Of a stretch of DNA of 8,085 bases, positions 1 to 5,414 are shown piece by piece (within the stretch, counting starts at the first letter, position 1; the number at the start of each line of letters is the position of its first letter). Position numbers and translations under genes: made by a program. The stretch is from Candidatus Sulfotelmatobacter sp. (GTDB taxonomy: Bacteria; Acidobacteriota; Terriglobia; Terriglobales; Acidobacteriaceae): contig JASIKQ010000302.1 in NCBI GenBank assembly GCA_030049565.1, positions 1 to 8,085 of the forward strand, read 5' to 3'. A model generated the notes under the pieces. That model saw nothing but the letters and a program-made list of their open reading frames with translations. It searched no databases and had not been told where the DNA came from.

Positions 1-96
1 ATAGCACTTTTCAAAGTGTCCAAGACGGCTATTGGGAAGGCGAGAAAGAAGGGCAGGAAACTCACTGCCCCGAAGAAAAAACGCGGCAAGGACTAG
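1..96 (+). CDS. possible C-terminal tail of an unidentified protein (partial)
   Basis: Frame 1 is open from the window edge to a TAG at 94-96 and gives 31 residues. The tail is very basic, rich in Lys and Arg and ending in KKKRGKD. I do not recognise the family. Basic tails of this sort occur on nucleic-acid-binding proteins, but that is only a hint. The stop overlaps the stop of the convergent transposase gene (TAG on the opposite strand at 93-95) within the shared bases CTAG. An open frame this short could be chance, so the call is weak; the sequence left of the window would settle it. Confidence 0.3.
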   Translation: MALFKVSKTAIGKARKKGRKLTAPKKKRGKD

Positions 97-1082
97 AACG
101 GGATGGGCGTTTCCCGCGTCCCTGTCGCTTCGTGGTATGGCGATTGCTCTTTGCCTGTGAGTTCCGAATAGGTAAGGCGCTTGCCGCCGATCTGAGACAT
201 GGCGAGTTGGAATCGTTGGCTGTCATTCATATCGCGGCGATTGTTATAACGGAAAGATTGCTCATCGAGGTAACGGAAGAGATGAAACGGTTCTACCGAA
301 ACGTATGTGCCCGACACACCGCGCTTGAGAAGCGACCAGTAATTCTCAAGGCCATTGGTGTGCACGCGGCCATCTACGTATGCGACCGCATGATCTACGA
401 CCTTGTGCGCATAGTCGCTGGCGAGTCCCTCGTAGGACAGCAGGGCGTCGGAGTAGAGCGCCGCGCCAGCAGTGACATGTTTGTATACCTCATCCTGCAA
501 AGCTTTCTTGCGACGATTCGGAACTACTGTAGTGCGAACTTTTCCACCGCGCTCAAGGATACCCATAACAGCGGTCTTGTCTTTCGTTCCTGTTCCAGTA
601 ATACGGCGCTTGCGCTCACTCAAGTGCATGTTCCGCGCCTTGCCGCCAATGAACGTTTCGTCTACTTCGATTTCGCTGTCTGGGCCACTGCCAAGTTTCG
701 AGCCGAAAAAATCATCTCGCAGCGCAAGCCGAAGGCGTTGCAGCATAAACCATGCCGCCTTCTGAGTGATGCCAAGAGTCCGTGCCAGTTCGCAACTGCT
801 GACGCCGTTCTTGCAGTTAACCAGCATCCAAAATCCGGTCATCCATTTATCAAGGCCGAGCGCGGAATCCTCGAACACGGTCCCGAGTTTCAGACTGAAT
901 TGCTTCTGGCAGATGTAGCAGAACCACAGCCGCCGCGTCTTAAGGAACGAGTGCTTAGTCTTGCCGCAACGCGGACACACAACGTTGCCGTCCGGCCAGC
1001 GAAACCGCTTCGCATATTCAAAAGCGCGGTCGGGATCGGCGAAATAAACGATGGCTTCTTGGAGAGTGTCAGGGGCTTTCAT
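93..1082 (-). CDS. IS1595-family (ISXO2-like) DDE transposase, intact
   Basis: This 329-residue transposase should catalyse cut-and-paste or related strand transfer of an insertion sequence. It begins with the family's usual N-terminal region followed by a zinc ribbon (C36-x2-C39 and C55-x2-C58, around 'RWPDG..CPRCG'). A helix-turn-helix lies at about residues 94-118. The ISXO2-like catalytic domain follows, with D141 in VDETFIGGK, D212 in YSDALLSY, and the block HTNGLENYWSLLKRGVSGTY (N243/E246) carrying the third acidic or Asn position. Length and motif spacing fit the family and there is no frameshift, so the protein may be active. The ATG at 1080-1082 fits the family N-terminus but has no Shine-Dalgarno sequence; the promoter lies immediately upstream. 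I could not define inverted terminal repeats, so a solitary or decayed element cannot be excluded. Confidence 0.93.
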   Translation of the reverse strand: MKAPDTLQEAIVYFADPDRAFEYAKRFRWPDGNVVCPRCGKTKHSFLKTRRLWFCYICQKQFSLKLGTVFEDSALGLDKWMTGFWMLVNCKNGVSSCELARTLGITQKAAWFMLQRLRLALRDDFFGSKLGSGPDSEIEVDETFIGGKARNMHLSERKRRITGTGTKDKTAVMGILERGGKVRTTVVPNRRKKALQDEVYKHVTAGAALYSDALLSYEGLASDYAHKVVDHAVAYVDGRVHTNGLENYWSLLKRGVSGTYVSVEPFHLFRYLDEQSFRYNNRRDMNDSQRFQLAMSQIGGKRLTYSELTGKEQSPYHEATGTRETPIPF

Positions 1083-1089
1083 GTATGAA

Positions 1090-1118
1090 AATATACCCTA
1101 AATTCACATGTGTGTCAA
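1090..1118 (-). promoter_or_regulatory. near-consensus sigma-70 promoter of the transposase gene
   Basis: Read on the minus strand there is a perfect -35 hexamer TTGACA (1118-1113), a 17-bp spacer, and the -10 hexamer TATATT (1095-1090, five of six consensus bases). Only seven bases separate the -10 from the A of the ATG at 1082. Transcription should therefore start at or next to the start codon and give a leaderless mRNA, which agrees with the lack of a ribosome binding site. Promoter strength is inferred from consensus match only. Confidence 0.75.
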
Positions 1119-1131
1119 GGATATATTTGCC

Positions 1132-1161
1132 CTAATTAAGGCCGTTTCTAATTAAGGCCGT
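1132..1161. repeat. 14-bp perfect tandem direct repeat upstream of the transposase promoter
   Basis: CTAATTAAGGCCGT occurs at 1132-1145 and again at 1148-1161, giving a 16-bp period with a 2-bp gap. The pair begins 13 bp upstream of the transposase -35 hexamer. It could be a binding site for the transposase or for a host factor at the right end of the element, or a short duplication. The function is unknown. Confidence 0.6.
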
Positions 1162-1268
1162 GAATCAACTGACACTTCGAGCAGGGAACCAAACATTGTA
1201 GTTTGGCTAGACGCGGAAGCGGCTCAATTTTAACGGTTATAGTTGCCGGCGGTGGTTGGACAAAAGAC

Positions 1269-1400
1269 CTAACGGATATGGTGCAGATACCAAATGACCG
1301 CGACCGCTCCAAGGCGCACGGCGACGATTAGGACTGCAAGCGCCAGAGCCACGCGGAACAAAAACCGCTCAAAAGAATTCAATTGCCGCAAAACGGTCAT
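1269..1400 (-). CDS. possible small single-pass membrane protein (43 aa)
   Basis: The minus strand reads from ATG (1400-1398) to TAG (1271-1269). The peptide begins MTVLRQLNSFERFLFR and continues into a strongly hydrophobic stretch of about 20 residues (roughly residues 17-38, rich in Ala, Val and Leu), ending YLHHIR. This is the layout of a small protein with an amphipathic N-terminus, one membrane helix and a basic tail. An in-frame TGA lies four codons upstream, so it is not the end of a longer gene in this frame. No Shine-Dalgarno sequence or clear promoter precedes the ATG, and I know no family for it. It may be a chance ORF, or a decayed relic beside the transposase. Confidence 0.3.
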   Translation of the reverse strand: MTVLRQLNSFERFLFRVALALAVLIVAVRLGAVAVIWYLHHIR

Positions 1401-1479
1401 AGCATGCCGTCAACCCAATTTAAGAATAGGGGTGGAAAGGAAATGCGGCAGTGAGTCGGGTCACGCGAGGGTGTGAGCC

Positions 1480-1494
1480 CTGAGGTTACCTCAG
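1480..1494. repeat. small inverted repeat over the stop codon of the ywiC-like gene
   Basis: CTGAGG (1480-1485) and CCTCAG (1489-1494) form a perfect 6-bp stem with a TTA loop; the stem overlaps the TGA stop at 1493-1491. No T-tract follows on the minus strand, so it is not a typical intrinsic terminator, though it could help stabilise the 3' end of the operon mRNA. Confidence 0.35.
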
Positions 1495-2351
1495 TATCCT
1501 AGCCGAAATCCGGCGATCAAGCCCACGCCGAAGATGATCGCGTAAGCGAGTTCGGTCCAGCCTAAGCGCCGCACGACGAGAGCCTTTTGGCGCTCGAAGA
1601 ACCATGCCGTTCCGCGAACCAGAAGAGGCAGGAAGGCCAAGGCAGCCATCCAGGGTAGAAACTGAAAGCGCCAGGCAAGCAGCAGAGCCACGATCAGCAG
1701 CGCTTCGCCCAGCAAAAAATTGCGGCCATGCTGGAATTTCTGCGCCCAGCCGTTCAGCCGCGCGGAATGGATGCGAAGCTGCACAAAATGAATCTGATTG
1801 ACGGCGAAAAGAAAGTTCGCCATCCAGAGCGTCCAAGCTTCGCGATTGAGTTCTCCCGTGACCACGTAATAAGCGGCCGGAGCGGTAATCGTGAGTCCAA
1901 TGGTGCCGACGATTTGCGACAGCATTCTAGTGCGGCGGCTTATTTTCCGTAATGCGGCTTGCGCCGCAAATGCGAGGAAGCCGATCAGCCCAAGCAGGAG
2001 CAGTTCGCGGTTGCGGCCATCCCAGAAAAGAGCTGTGAGCGCGGCAGCAACCACCGTGGCCAGAGTCACAATGGCGATGCCCACGGTCCTGCGCTCTTGT
2101 GGCGTTTGCGCGCGGACCACGCCAGCGCCAAACAAACTCTCGACCGGGGTTCGTAGCCAAAAAAGAGCAAGCGCGGCAATGGTGAAAGCAAGAAGGGCTA
2201 AGACGCTACCGCCAAAAAGCAGCCCGACCGCGCCACCGGTTGCGAGTGGAACCAGTAACAGTCCCCATGCGCCGTGCTCGCGTGGACCAATGAGCGAGCC
2301 AACCCGCCGATTATTGGAGAGGGCTGCGAGTTGGCTTGTTTCGCTCGCCAT
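1491..2351 (-). CDS. YwiC-like multi-pass membrane protein
   Basis: This 286-residue protein carries near its N-terminus the motif GPREHGAWG (residues 22-30), which I associate with the YwiC-like family. The rest is mostly hydrophobic, with about eight or nine likely membrane spans (around 30-46, 48-66, 90-110, 115-133, 146-165, 172-191, 211-229, 231-247 and 266-285), so it should sit in the cytoplasmic membrane. The family has no established biochemical role; the spacing of the helices recalls UbiA-type prenyltransferases, but the Asp-rich NDxxD-type motif is not seen. In Bacillus subtilis ywiC lies beside fnr and the nitrate-respiration genes, and here it again shares a neighbourhood with a Crp/Fnr regulator. 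Its ATG is only 7 nt after the radical SAM stop, which implies one transcript and probably translational coupling; the ribosome binding site is weak. Confidence 0.82.
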   Translation of the reverse strand: MASETSQLAALSNNRRVGSLIGPREHGAWGLLLVPLATGGAVGLLFGGSVLALLAFTIAALALFWLRTPVESLFGAGVVRAQTPQERRTVGIAIVTLATVVAAALTALFWDGRNRELLLLGLIGFLAFAAQAALRKISRRTRMLSQIVGTIGLTITAPAAYYVVTGELNREAWTLWMANFLFAVNQIHFVQLRIHSARLNGWAQKFQHGRNFLLGEALLIVALLLAWRFQFLPWMAALAFLPLLVRGTAWFFERQKALVVRRLGWTELAYAIIFGVGLIAGFRLGY

Positions 2352-2358
2352 TTCGTCT

Positions 2359-3672
2359 CTACTTCCCGATCCCGGCGAGGGTTGGATGGTTCTGCTCTGC
2401 GGAATGCTTGGTGGAAGGATTTCCTACCCCGGGCTGGTAGACGCAGAACGGTTCTTCATCGAGATAATTTCCTGTGGCGGCGTAGGCGCGAGCGCGGCAA
2501 CCCATGCAGACGTTGCGGAACTCACAGCAGCCGCATTTGCCTTGCAGATTGTTTACGTCACGCAGCTGGTTGAAGACCGCCGCGTTGTCCCAAATATCGC
2601 GGAAGGATTGCTTCTTCAAGTCTCCCGCCAATGCCGGCAGGTAGCCACAGGGGAAGACCTCGCCTTGATGCGAGATGAAACAAACTGCCGTTCCCGCTAG
2701 GCAGCCTTTGGTCATGGCATTCATGTCGGAGGGATGCTCCCCAGGATGGCCCACAGGATGTCCGATCCCGGTCGATTTCAATTCGATTCCGGTTGACCCG
2801 GGCATGGTCATCTCGGTCGGACCAATGTGGCCCGAAGCCGGATGCGCAGGCCCGCGGCCGTTGTCGCCTGAAGCCGGGGAAAGCGGCAGGGTGGAAGCCT
2901 GACTTGCAGCAGCCCGGCGCTCGGCGGCGCGGCGCTGCCGCACCACGCGGAAGTAATGTGGCGCGCAGGTCGCTTTCAGTTCAATGCCACCCACAAGCGA
3001 TTGATCATAAAACCAGTTCAGGATTTTTTCATATTCTTCGGGGGGAACCATCTGCTCGGCTGCGATATCGACTCCGCAACCCACTGGGACCAACAAAAAG
3101 GTGTGAAGCGCATCCGCGTTCAGCGATCGCGCCAGTTCGAGCACCTGAGGCAGCTGATGGGCATTGTGGCGGGCGACTGTGGTGTTGATCTGCACCGACA
3201 TGCCGAGATCTTTCAAATTGCGGAAGCCGGTGATGGCGGCATCGAAGGCTCCGGGGATGCCGCGAAAGGCATCGTGTGTGGCGGCATCGGCGCCATCCAG
3301 ACTGATGGCAACCCGCTTGACCCCTGCCTCGATGATTTTGCGCGCGATCGATTTGGTGACCAGCGTGCCATTCGTGGCCAGCGCCACGCGCAATCCTTTT
3401 TCGGTTCCATAGCGGGCAAGGTCAGAAATATCAGCGCGAAATAGCGGCTCGCCGCCGCTGAGTACGAGAATGGGGTGGGACACTTCGGCAATCTGATCGA
3501 TAATCGACTTGGCTACGTGCGTGGAAAGATCAGAGGGAGAACTCAACTCGGTGGCGCTGGCGCGGCAATGAATGCAGCGTAGATTGCAGCCTTTGGTCAG
3601 CTCCCAAAAGATTAGTCGCGGTTTATTCTGATTCGCTTGCTGGGAATGCCCCATGCCGTTCGGCGCAGCCAT
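2359..3672 (-). CDS. AhbD/NirJ-like radical SAM/SPASM protein (haem-type tetrapyrrole maturation)
   Basis: The N-terminal radical SAM core has C29-x3-C33-x2-C36 (GCNLRCIHC) for the SAM-binding 4Fe-4S cluster and GGEP at 73-76. The C-terminal SPASM-type region holds C324, C331, C342, C380, C383, C389, C392 and C410, in the setting CFISHQGEVFPCGYLP and GCRARAYAATGNYLDEEPFC. This wording is that of AhbD (Fe-coproporphyrin III decarboxylase of the sirohaem-dependent haem b pathway) and of NirJ-type haem d1 enzymes. Which one applies cannot be decided here, and no other ahb or nir gene is in the window. At 437 residues it is longer than usual: about residues 248-316 form a Pro/Gly/His-rich low-complexity insert between CAPHYFR and MNAMTKGC. 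The ATG is supported by AAGGAGG (3685-3679) six bases upstream. It heads an operon with the ywiC-like gene, behind tandem Crp-type boxes. Confidence 0.88.
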   Translation of the reverse strand: MAAPNGMGHSQQANQNKPRLIFWELTKGCNLRCIHCRASATELSSPSDLSTHVAKSIIDQIAEVSHPILVLSGGEPLFRADISDLARYGTEKGLRVALATNGTLVTKSIARKIIEAGVKRVAISLDGADAATHDAFRGIPGAFDAAITGFRNLKDLGMSVQINTTVARHNAHQLPQVLELARSLNADALHTFLLVPVGCGVDIAAEQMVPPEEYEKILNWFYDQSLVGGIELKATCAPHYFRVVRQRRAAERRAAASQASTLPLSPASGDNGRGPAHPASGHIGPTEMTMPGSTGIELKSTGIGHPVGHPGEHPSDMNAMTKGCLAGTAVCFISHQGEVFPCGYLPALAGDLKKQSFRDIWDNAAVFNQLRDVNNLQGKCGCCEFRNVCMGCRARAYAATGNYLDEEPFCVYQPGVGNPSTKHSAEQNHPTLAGIGK

Positions 3673-3723
3673 CGGCGGCCTCCTTACCCCTTACACTAGG
3701 ATGTATCTAACCCCAGTGGTAAC

Positions 3724-3729
3724 GATATA
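3724..3729 (-). promoter_or_regulatory. candidate -10 element of the radical SAM operon
   Basis: The minus strand reads TATATC at 3729-3724. With a transcription start near 3715 the nearer Crp-type box (centre 3756.5) would lie at -41.5, the class II activator position, and the farther box (centre 3778.5) at -63.5. No good -35 hexamer is seen, as expected for an activator-dependent promoter. The leader would be about 43 nt long. The assignment is inferred from geometry. Confidence 0.4.
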
Positions 3730-3748
3730 GGGGCACGCACAGCGGAGC

Positions 3749-3764
3749 CGTGACTAAAGTCACG
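3749..3764. promoter_or_regulatory. Crp-type operator, proximal box of the radical SAM operon
   Basis: CGTGA-CTAAAG-TCACG keeps the full GTGA-N6-TCAC core of Crp/HcpR-type sites. It lies inside a longer perfect palindrome, GCCGTGACT-AA-AGTCACGGC (3747-3766), with 9-bp arms. The longer symmetry could also fold as an RNA or DNA hairpin, so it may be an operator, a dispersed palindromic element or both. Confidence 0.5.
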
Positions 3765-3770
3765 GCAAAT

Positions 3771-3786
3771 TGTGATCGGCATCACT
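3771..3786. promoter_or_regulatory. Crp-type operator, distal box of the radical SAM operon
   Basis: TGTGA-TCGGCA-TCACT matches the TGTGA-N6-TCACA consensus at nine of ten positions. Its centre is 22 bp from the proximal box, so two dimers would bind on the same face of the helix. The recognition helix encoded at 4414-5136 is of the type that reads GTGA, making that protein the likely ligand. Confidence 0.6.
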
Positions 3787-3870
3787 GGCTGTTAAGTCCT
3801 TCAAAATACGGGATATATGCGTGACTTGCCTGTCCAGCGGCGGCTTCGCTCTAGCCTAACTTGGTGCGAA

Positions 3871-4278
3871 CTATGAAACACCGTGTTGGTTGAGATACGA
3901 GGAATATTTCTGGTCGGTCTGGCGGATGTGGTTGGTCAGCCAGTCATTCAGAAACATGCTAATGGAAACGGAGATGTTCACATTTCCGATGGCAAGTTCT
4001 TGCTGAAACTGCCCTACTTTCTTCACGAAGGCCTGGTGCTCGGCGCGATGGGCAGCCAGTCCGGGATATTTCGTCTTTTCCAGTTCGACTTCTTCCGCCG
4101 AGAAATGATATTTGGCATAGTCGGCGAGTTGCTTGACGATCTGCTGGATTTTTTCTTTGCTCTTGCCCTGCGACATGCTTTCGTGCAGCGTATTGATCAT
4201 GGCGAAGAGTTTCTTGTGATGTTCGTCATAAAGACTGACGTTCACGCTGTAGGAAGGATCCCACTGTACTAAAGCCAT
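3871..4278 (-). CDS. bacteriohemerythrin
   Basis: This single-domain hemerythrin of 135 residues should be a soluble four-helix bundle with a non-haem diiron centre that reversibly binds O2, and in some relatives reacts with NO. All seven usual ligands are in place: H21 (in DEHHKKLF), H58 and E62 (HFSAEE), H77 and H81 (HRAEH), H117 and D122 (NHIRQTD). It starts MALVQWDPSYSVNV, typical of stand-alone bacterial forms, and has no fused sensor or output domain. GGAGG (4289-4285) lies six bases before the ATG. It follows the Crp/Fnr gene by 135 nt on the same strand without an obvious terminator, so read-through is possible. Its own upstream region lacks a good Crp-type box. Likely roles are O2 or NO buffering or delivery; which one is unknown. 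Confidence 0.93.
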   Translation of the reverse strand: MALVQWDPSYSVNVSLYDEHHKKLFAMINTLHESMSQGKSKEKIQQIVKQLADYAKYHFSAEEVELEKTKYPGLAAHRAEHQAFVKKVGQFQQELAIGNVNISVSISMFLNDWLTNHIRQTDQKYSSYLNQHGVS

Positions 4279-4413
4279 TTTCCGCCTCCGGACAGGCAGT
4301 GGACACGCTCCTGTTGTGGAATTTATCGGCGGGCGTGAAAGGGACTTTAGGCAGGAAGACGATGCCAGACGCGAGCCCCTCGATCCCCGAAGTCGACCGG
4401 GGGTGCTGGTGGA
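4279..4413. other. regulator-hemerythrin intergenic gap
   Basis: This 135-bp gap holds the hemerythrin ribosome binding site. A GC-rich possible stem (CCCC at 4385-4388 with GGGG at 4399-4402, 10-nt loop) has no T-tract, so it is not a convincing terminator. The best Crp-box-like match, TGTGG-N6-TCGGC at 4315-4330, agrees at only six of ten positions. No clear promoter is visible. Confidence 0.4.
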
Positions 4414-5136
4414 TTAATTATTCTCCGCCAGTTCGCGCAGTGCTGCCTGATTGCGAATGACCAGCGTGGAACCGCGCGTGTTCAGAATCTGATGTTTCTT
4501 CAGGTCGGCCAGCAAGCGAGTAACGGTTTCGCGCGACGTGCCAATCATCTGGGCGATTTCTTCGTGGGTCAGCCTGAGTTTTACGCGCGGCTCGTTTTTG
4601 CTGCTCTCTCCGTTTTTCGAGCTCCACTCCAGCAGCAGCTTGGCCAGCTTCTCGGCGGCCGAATGCGACAGGCCGAGGCAGCGTATTTCCTTGCAAACAG
4701 TGTGATATTTCTCGCTCAGGTGCTCGGCGACCTTGAAGCAGACGTTGACGTCATTTTTCAAAAAGCGGAGAAAATCTTCCCGCTTGACGAAATTGATCTG
4801 GCAGGGGTCGATAGTCTCTGCCGTCACCTCGTAAGGCTTACCGGAAACAGTGGCGCTCAGGCCCAGCACCTCGCCAGCCTCGGCGATTTTCACGATCATT
4901 GTCTTGCCGTTAGGGGCGCTAACCGACATCTTCACGCTGCCCCGGCAGATCAAAAATATGCCGCGCGGCGCCTGATGCTCGACGAACAGGACGGCGCCCT
5001 CGGGATATGCGGTCGTGTATTTGATTTCCTCAAAGGCCTGCAGCGCCGATGGAGGCAGGTCGCAGAAGACGCGATCCGCGCGGAACTTGCACGTCAGGCA
5101 GCTTTCGACTATCTCCATTCCATAGGGTGAAGTCAT
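4414..5136 (-). CDS. Crp/Fnr-family regulator with N-terminal cysteine motif
   Basis: This 240-residue transcription factor has an effector domain with the cyclic-nucleotide-binding fold at about 30-130, a dimerisation helix at about 131-160 and a winged helix-turn-helix at about 185-235. The recognition helix SRETVTRLL contains R202-E203-x3-R207, the same pattern as E. coli CRP (RETVGR), where these residues read GTGA; FNR has V-E-x3-R at these positions. The N-terminus has C13-x2-C16-x8-C25, and C112 lies in the effector domain. That recalls FNR, which binds an Fe-S cluster through three N-terminal cysteines and one internal one, but the spacing is not FNR's C-x2-C-x5-C. The CRP cAMP signature (FGE and RxS residues) is absent, so cAMP is unlikely. 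The ATG has AAGGTGATC, a good match to the anti-Shine-Dalgarno end, just upstream. A perfect Crp-type box upstream suggests autoregulation. HcpR-like function in nitrosative or redox control is the closest guess. Confidence 0.9.
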   Translation of the reverse strand: MTSPYGMEIVESCLTCKFRADRVFCDLPPSALQAFEEIKYTTAYPEGAVLFVEHQAPRGIFLICRGSVKMSVSAPNGKTMIVKIAEAGEVLGLSATVSGKPYEVTAETIDPCQINFVKREDFLRFLKNDVNVCFKVAEHLSEKYHTVCKEIRCLGLSHSAAEKLAKLLLEWSSKNGESSKNEPRVKLRLTHEEIAQMIGTSRETVTRLLADLKKHQILNTRGSTLVIRNQAALRELAENN

Positions 5137-5189
5137 AGATCACCTTCTTGTCACTTGGCTTCAGTGTCGGTCGGAAGGCCGCAGTTGGC

Positions 5190-5205
5190 TGTGTCTCAAG
5201 GCACC
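5190..5205. promoter_or_regulatory. degenerate Crp-type box near the regulator gene
   Basis: TGTGT-CTCAAG-GCACC agrees with TGTGA-N6-TCACA at seven of ten positions, keeping GTG and CAC. It lies exactly 22 bp from the perfect box at 5212-5227, on the side toward the regulator gene. On its own it would not be called; the repeated spacing is the reason to list it. Confidence 0.3.
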
Positions 5206-5211
5206 GGCACA

Positions 5212-5227
5212 TGTGACCGGCGTCACA
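5212..5227. promoter_or_regulatory. perfect Crp/HcpR-type operator upstream of the regulator gene
   Basis: TGTGA-CCGGCG-TCACA is a full consensus match; with its flanks it is ATGTGAC-CGGC-GTCACAT, with perfect 7-bp arms. It is centred 83 bp upstream of the regulator's start codon and about 195 bp upstream of nifJ, so autoregulation is the simplest reading. I see no convincing -10 hexamer for the regulator at class II distance from this box. Confidence 0.7.
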
Positions 5228-5303
5228 TGGGGGATTCCCGATACCTGCCCGCTTAGTTCGGCTGAGGCGACCTCCAATTCAATTCATGGAACCGATTTGC
5301 CGA

Positions 5304-5319
5304 TGTGATGAAAATCACA
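5304..5319. promoter_or_regulatory. perfect Crp/HcpR-type operator upstream of nifJ
   Basis: TGTGA-TGAAAA-TCACA is a full ten-of-ten consensus match. It is centred about 103 bp upstream of the nifJ start codon, far enough for an activator site given a leader of some tens of bases. It is the better candidate of the two divergent perfect boxes for control of nifJ. Confidence 0.7.
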
Positions 5320-5325
5320 ACGCCT

Positions 5326-5341
5326 TGTGACCAACTTGGCA
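5326..5341. promoter_or_regulatory. degenerate Crp-type box on the nifJ side
   Basis: TGTGA-CCAACT-TGGCA has one perfect half-site and a poor second half, eight of ten positions in total. It lies 22 bp downstream of the perfect box at 5304-5319. If occupied it would be the promoter-proximal site, but no strong -10 hexamer could be assigned at the class II distance. Confidence 0.35.
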
Positions 5342-5414
5342 GACGGGGCTTGCCCTGATCGTCCATGCTGAATCAGTGGGGTGGGACAGCCATTCATTTA
5401 TGTGGGAGAAAAAG

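Larger units (their letters stand above)
1083..1490. other. 408-bp intergenic region between the transposase and the ywiC-like gene
   Basis: The part next to the transposase holds its promoter and the 14-bp direct repeat. A small perfect hairpin (CCAAAC, 6-nt loop, GTTTGG) lies at 1189-1206. A possible 43-codon minus-strand ORF lies at 1269-1400. The interval 1401-1479 contains nothing I recognise, and I see no tRNA, rRNA or riboswitch pattern. A plus-strand ORF at 1294-1476 encodes an Arg/Thr-rich peptide of no recognisable type and looks like a chance frame. Confidence 0.6.

Noticed and set aside
132..1088. 318-codon plus-strand ORF across the transposase
   Set aside because: It is antisense to a gene with intact zinc-ribbon and DDE motifs and its product shows no recognisable domain.
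11..1180. TCAAAGTGTC at 11-20 and its near inverted copy (TCGAAGTGTC on the minus strand, 1180-1171) as IS terminal repeats
   Set aside because: Only nine of ten bases match, similarity does not continue inward, and the adjoining 8-bp flanks (3-10 and 1181-1188) are not duplicated. The implied size of 1,170 bp is plausible but not enough.
1294..1476. 60-codon plus-strand ORF
   Set aside because: Arg/Thr-rich composition, no ribosome binding site and no recognisable motif; it partly mirrors the hydrophobic minus-strand ORF.
1162..1490. tRNA, CRISPR or riboswitch in the longest intergenic region
   Set aside because: No cloverleaf with a TTC loop, no regularly spaced repeats and no recognisable aptamer core were found on either strand.
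1480..1494. Hairpin at the end of the ywiC-like gene as an intrinsic terminator
   Set aside because: The stem is only 6-7 bp, overlaps the stop codon and is followed by no T-tract on the minus strand.
1891..2700. 269-codon plus-strand ORF
   Set aside because: It is the shadow of the ywiC-like and radical SAM genes, both of which show family motifs.
4315..4330. TGTGG-N6-TCGGC as a Crp-type box for the hemerythrin gene
   Set aside because: Six of ten matches only, and no partner at 22 bp.
4385..4402. CCCC/GGGG stem after the regulator gene as a terminator
   Set aside because: Four-bp stem with a 10-nt loop and no T-tract.
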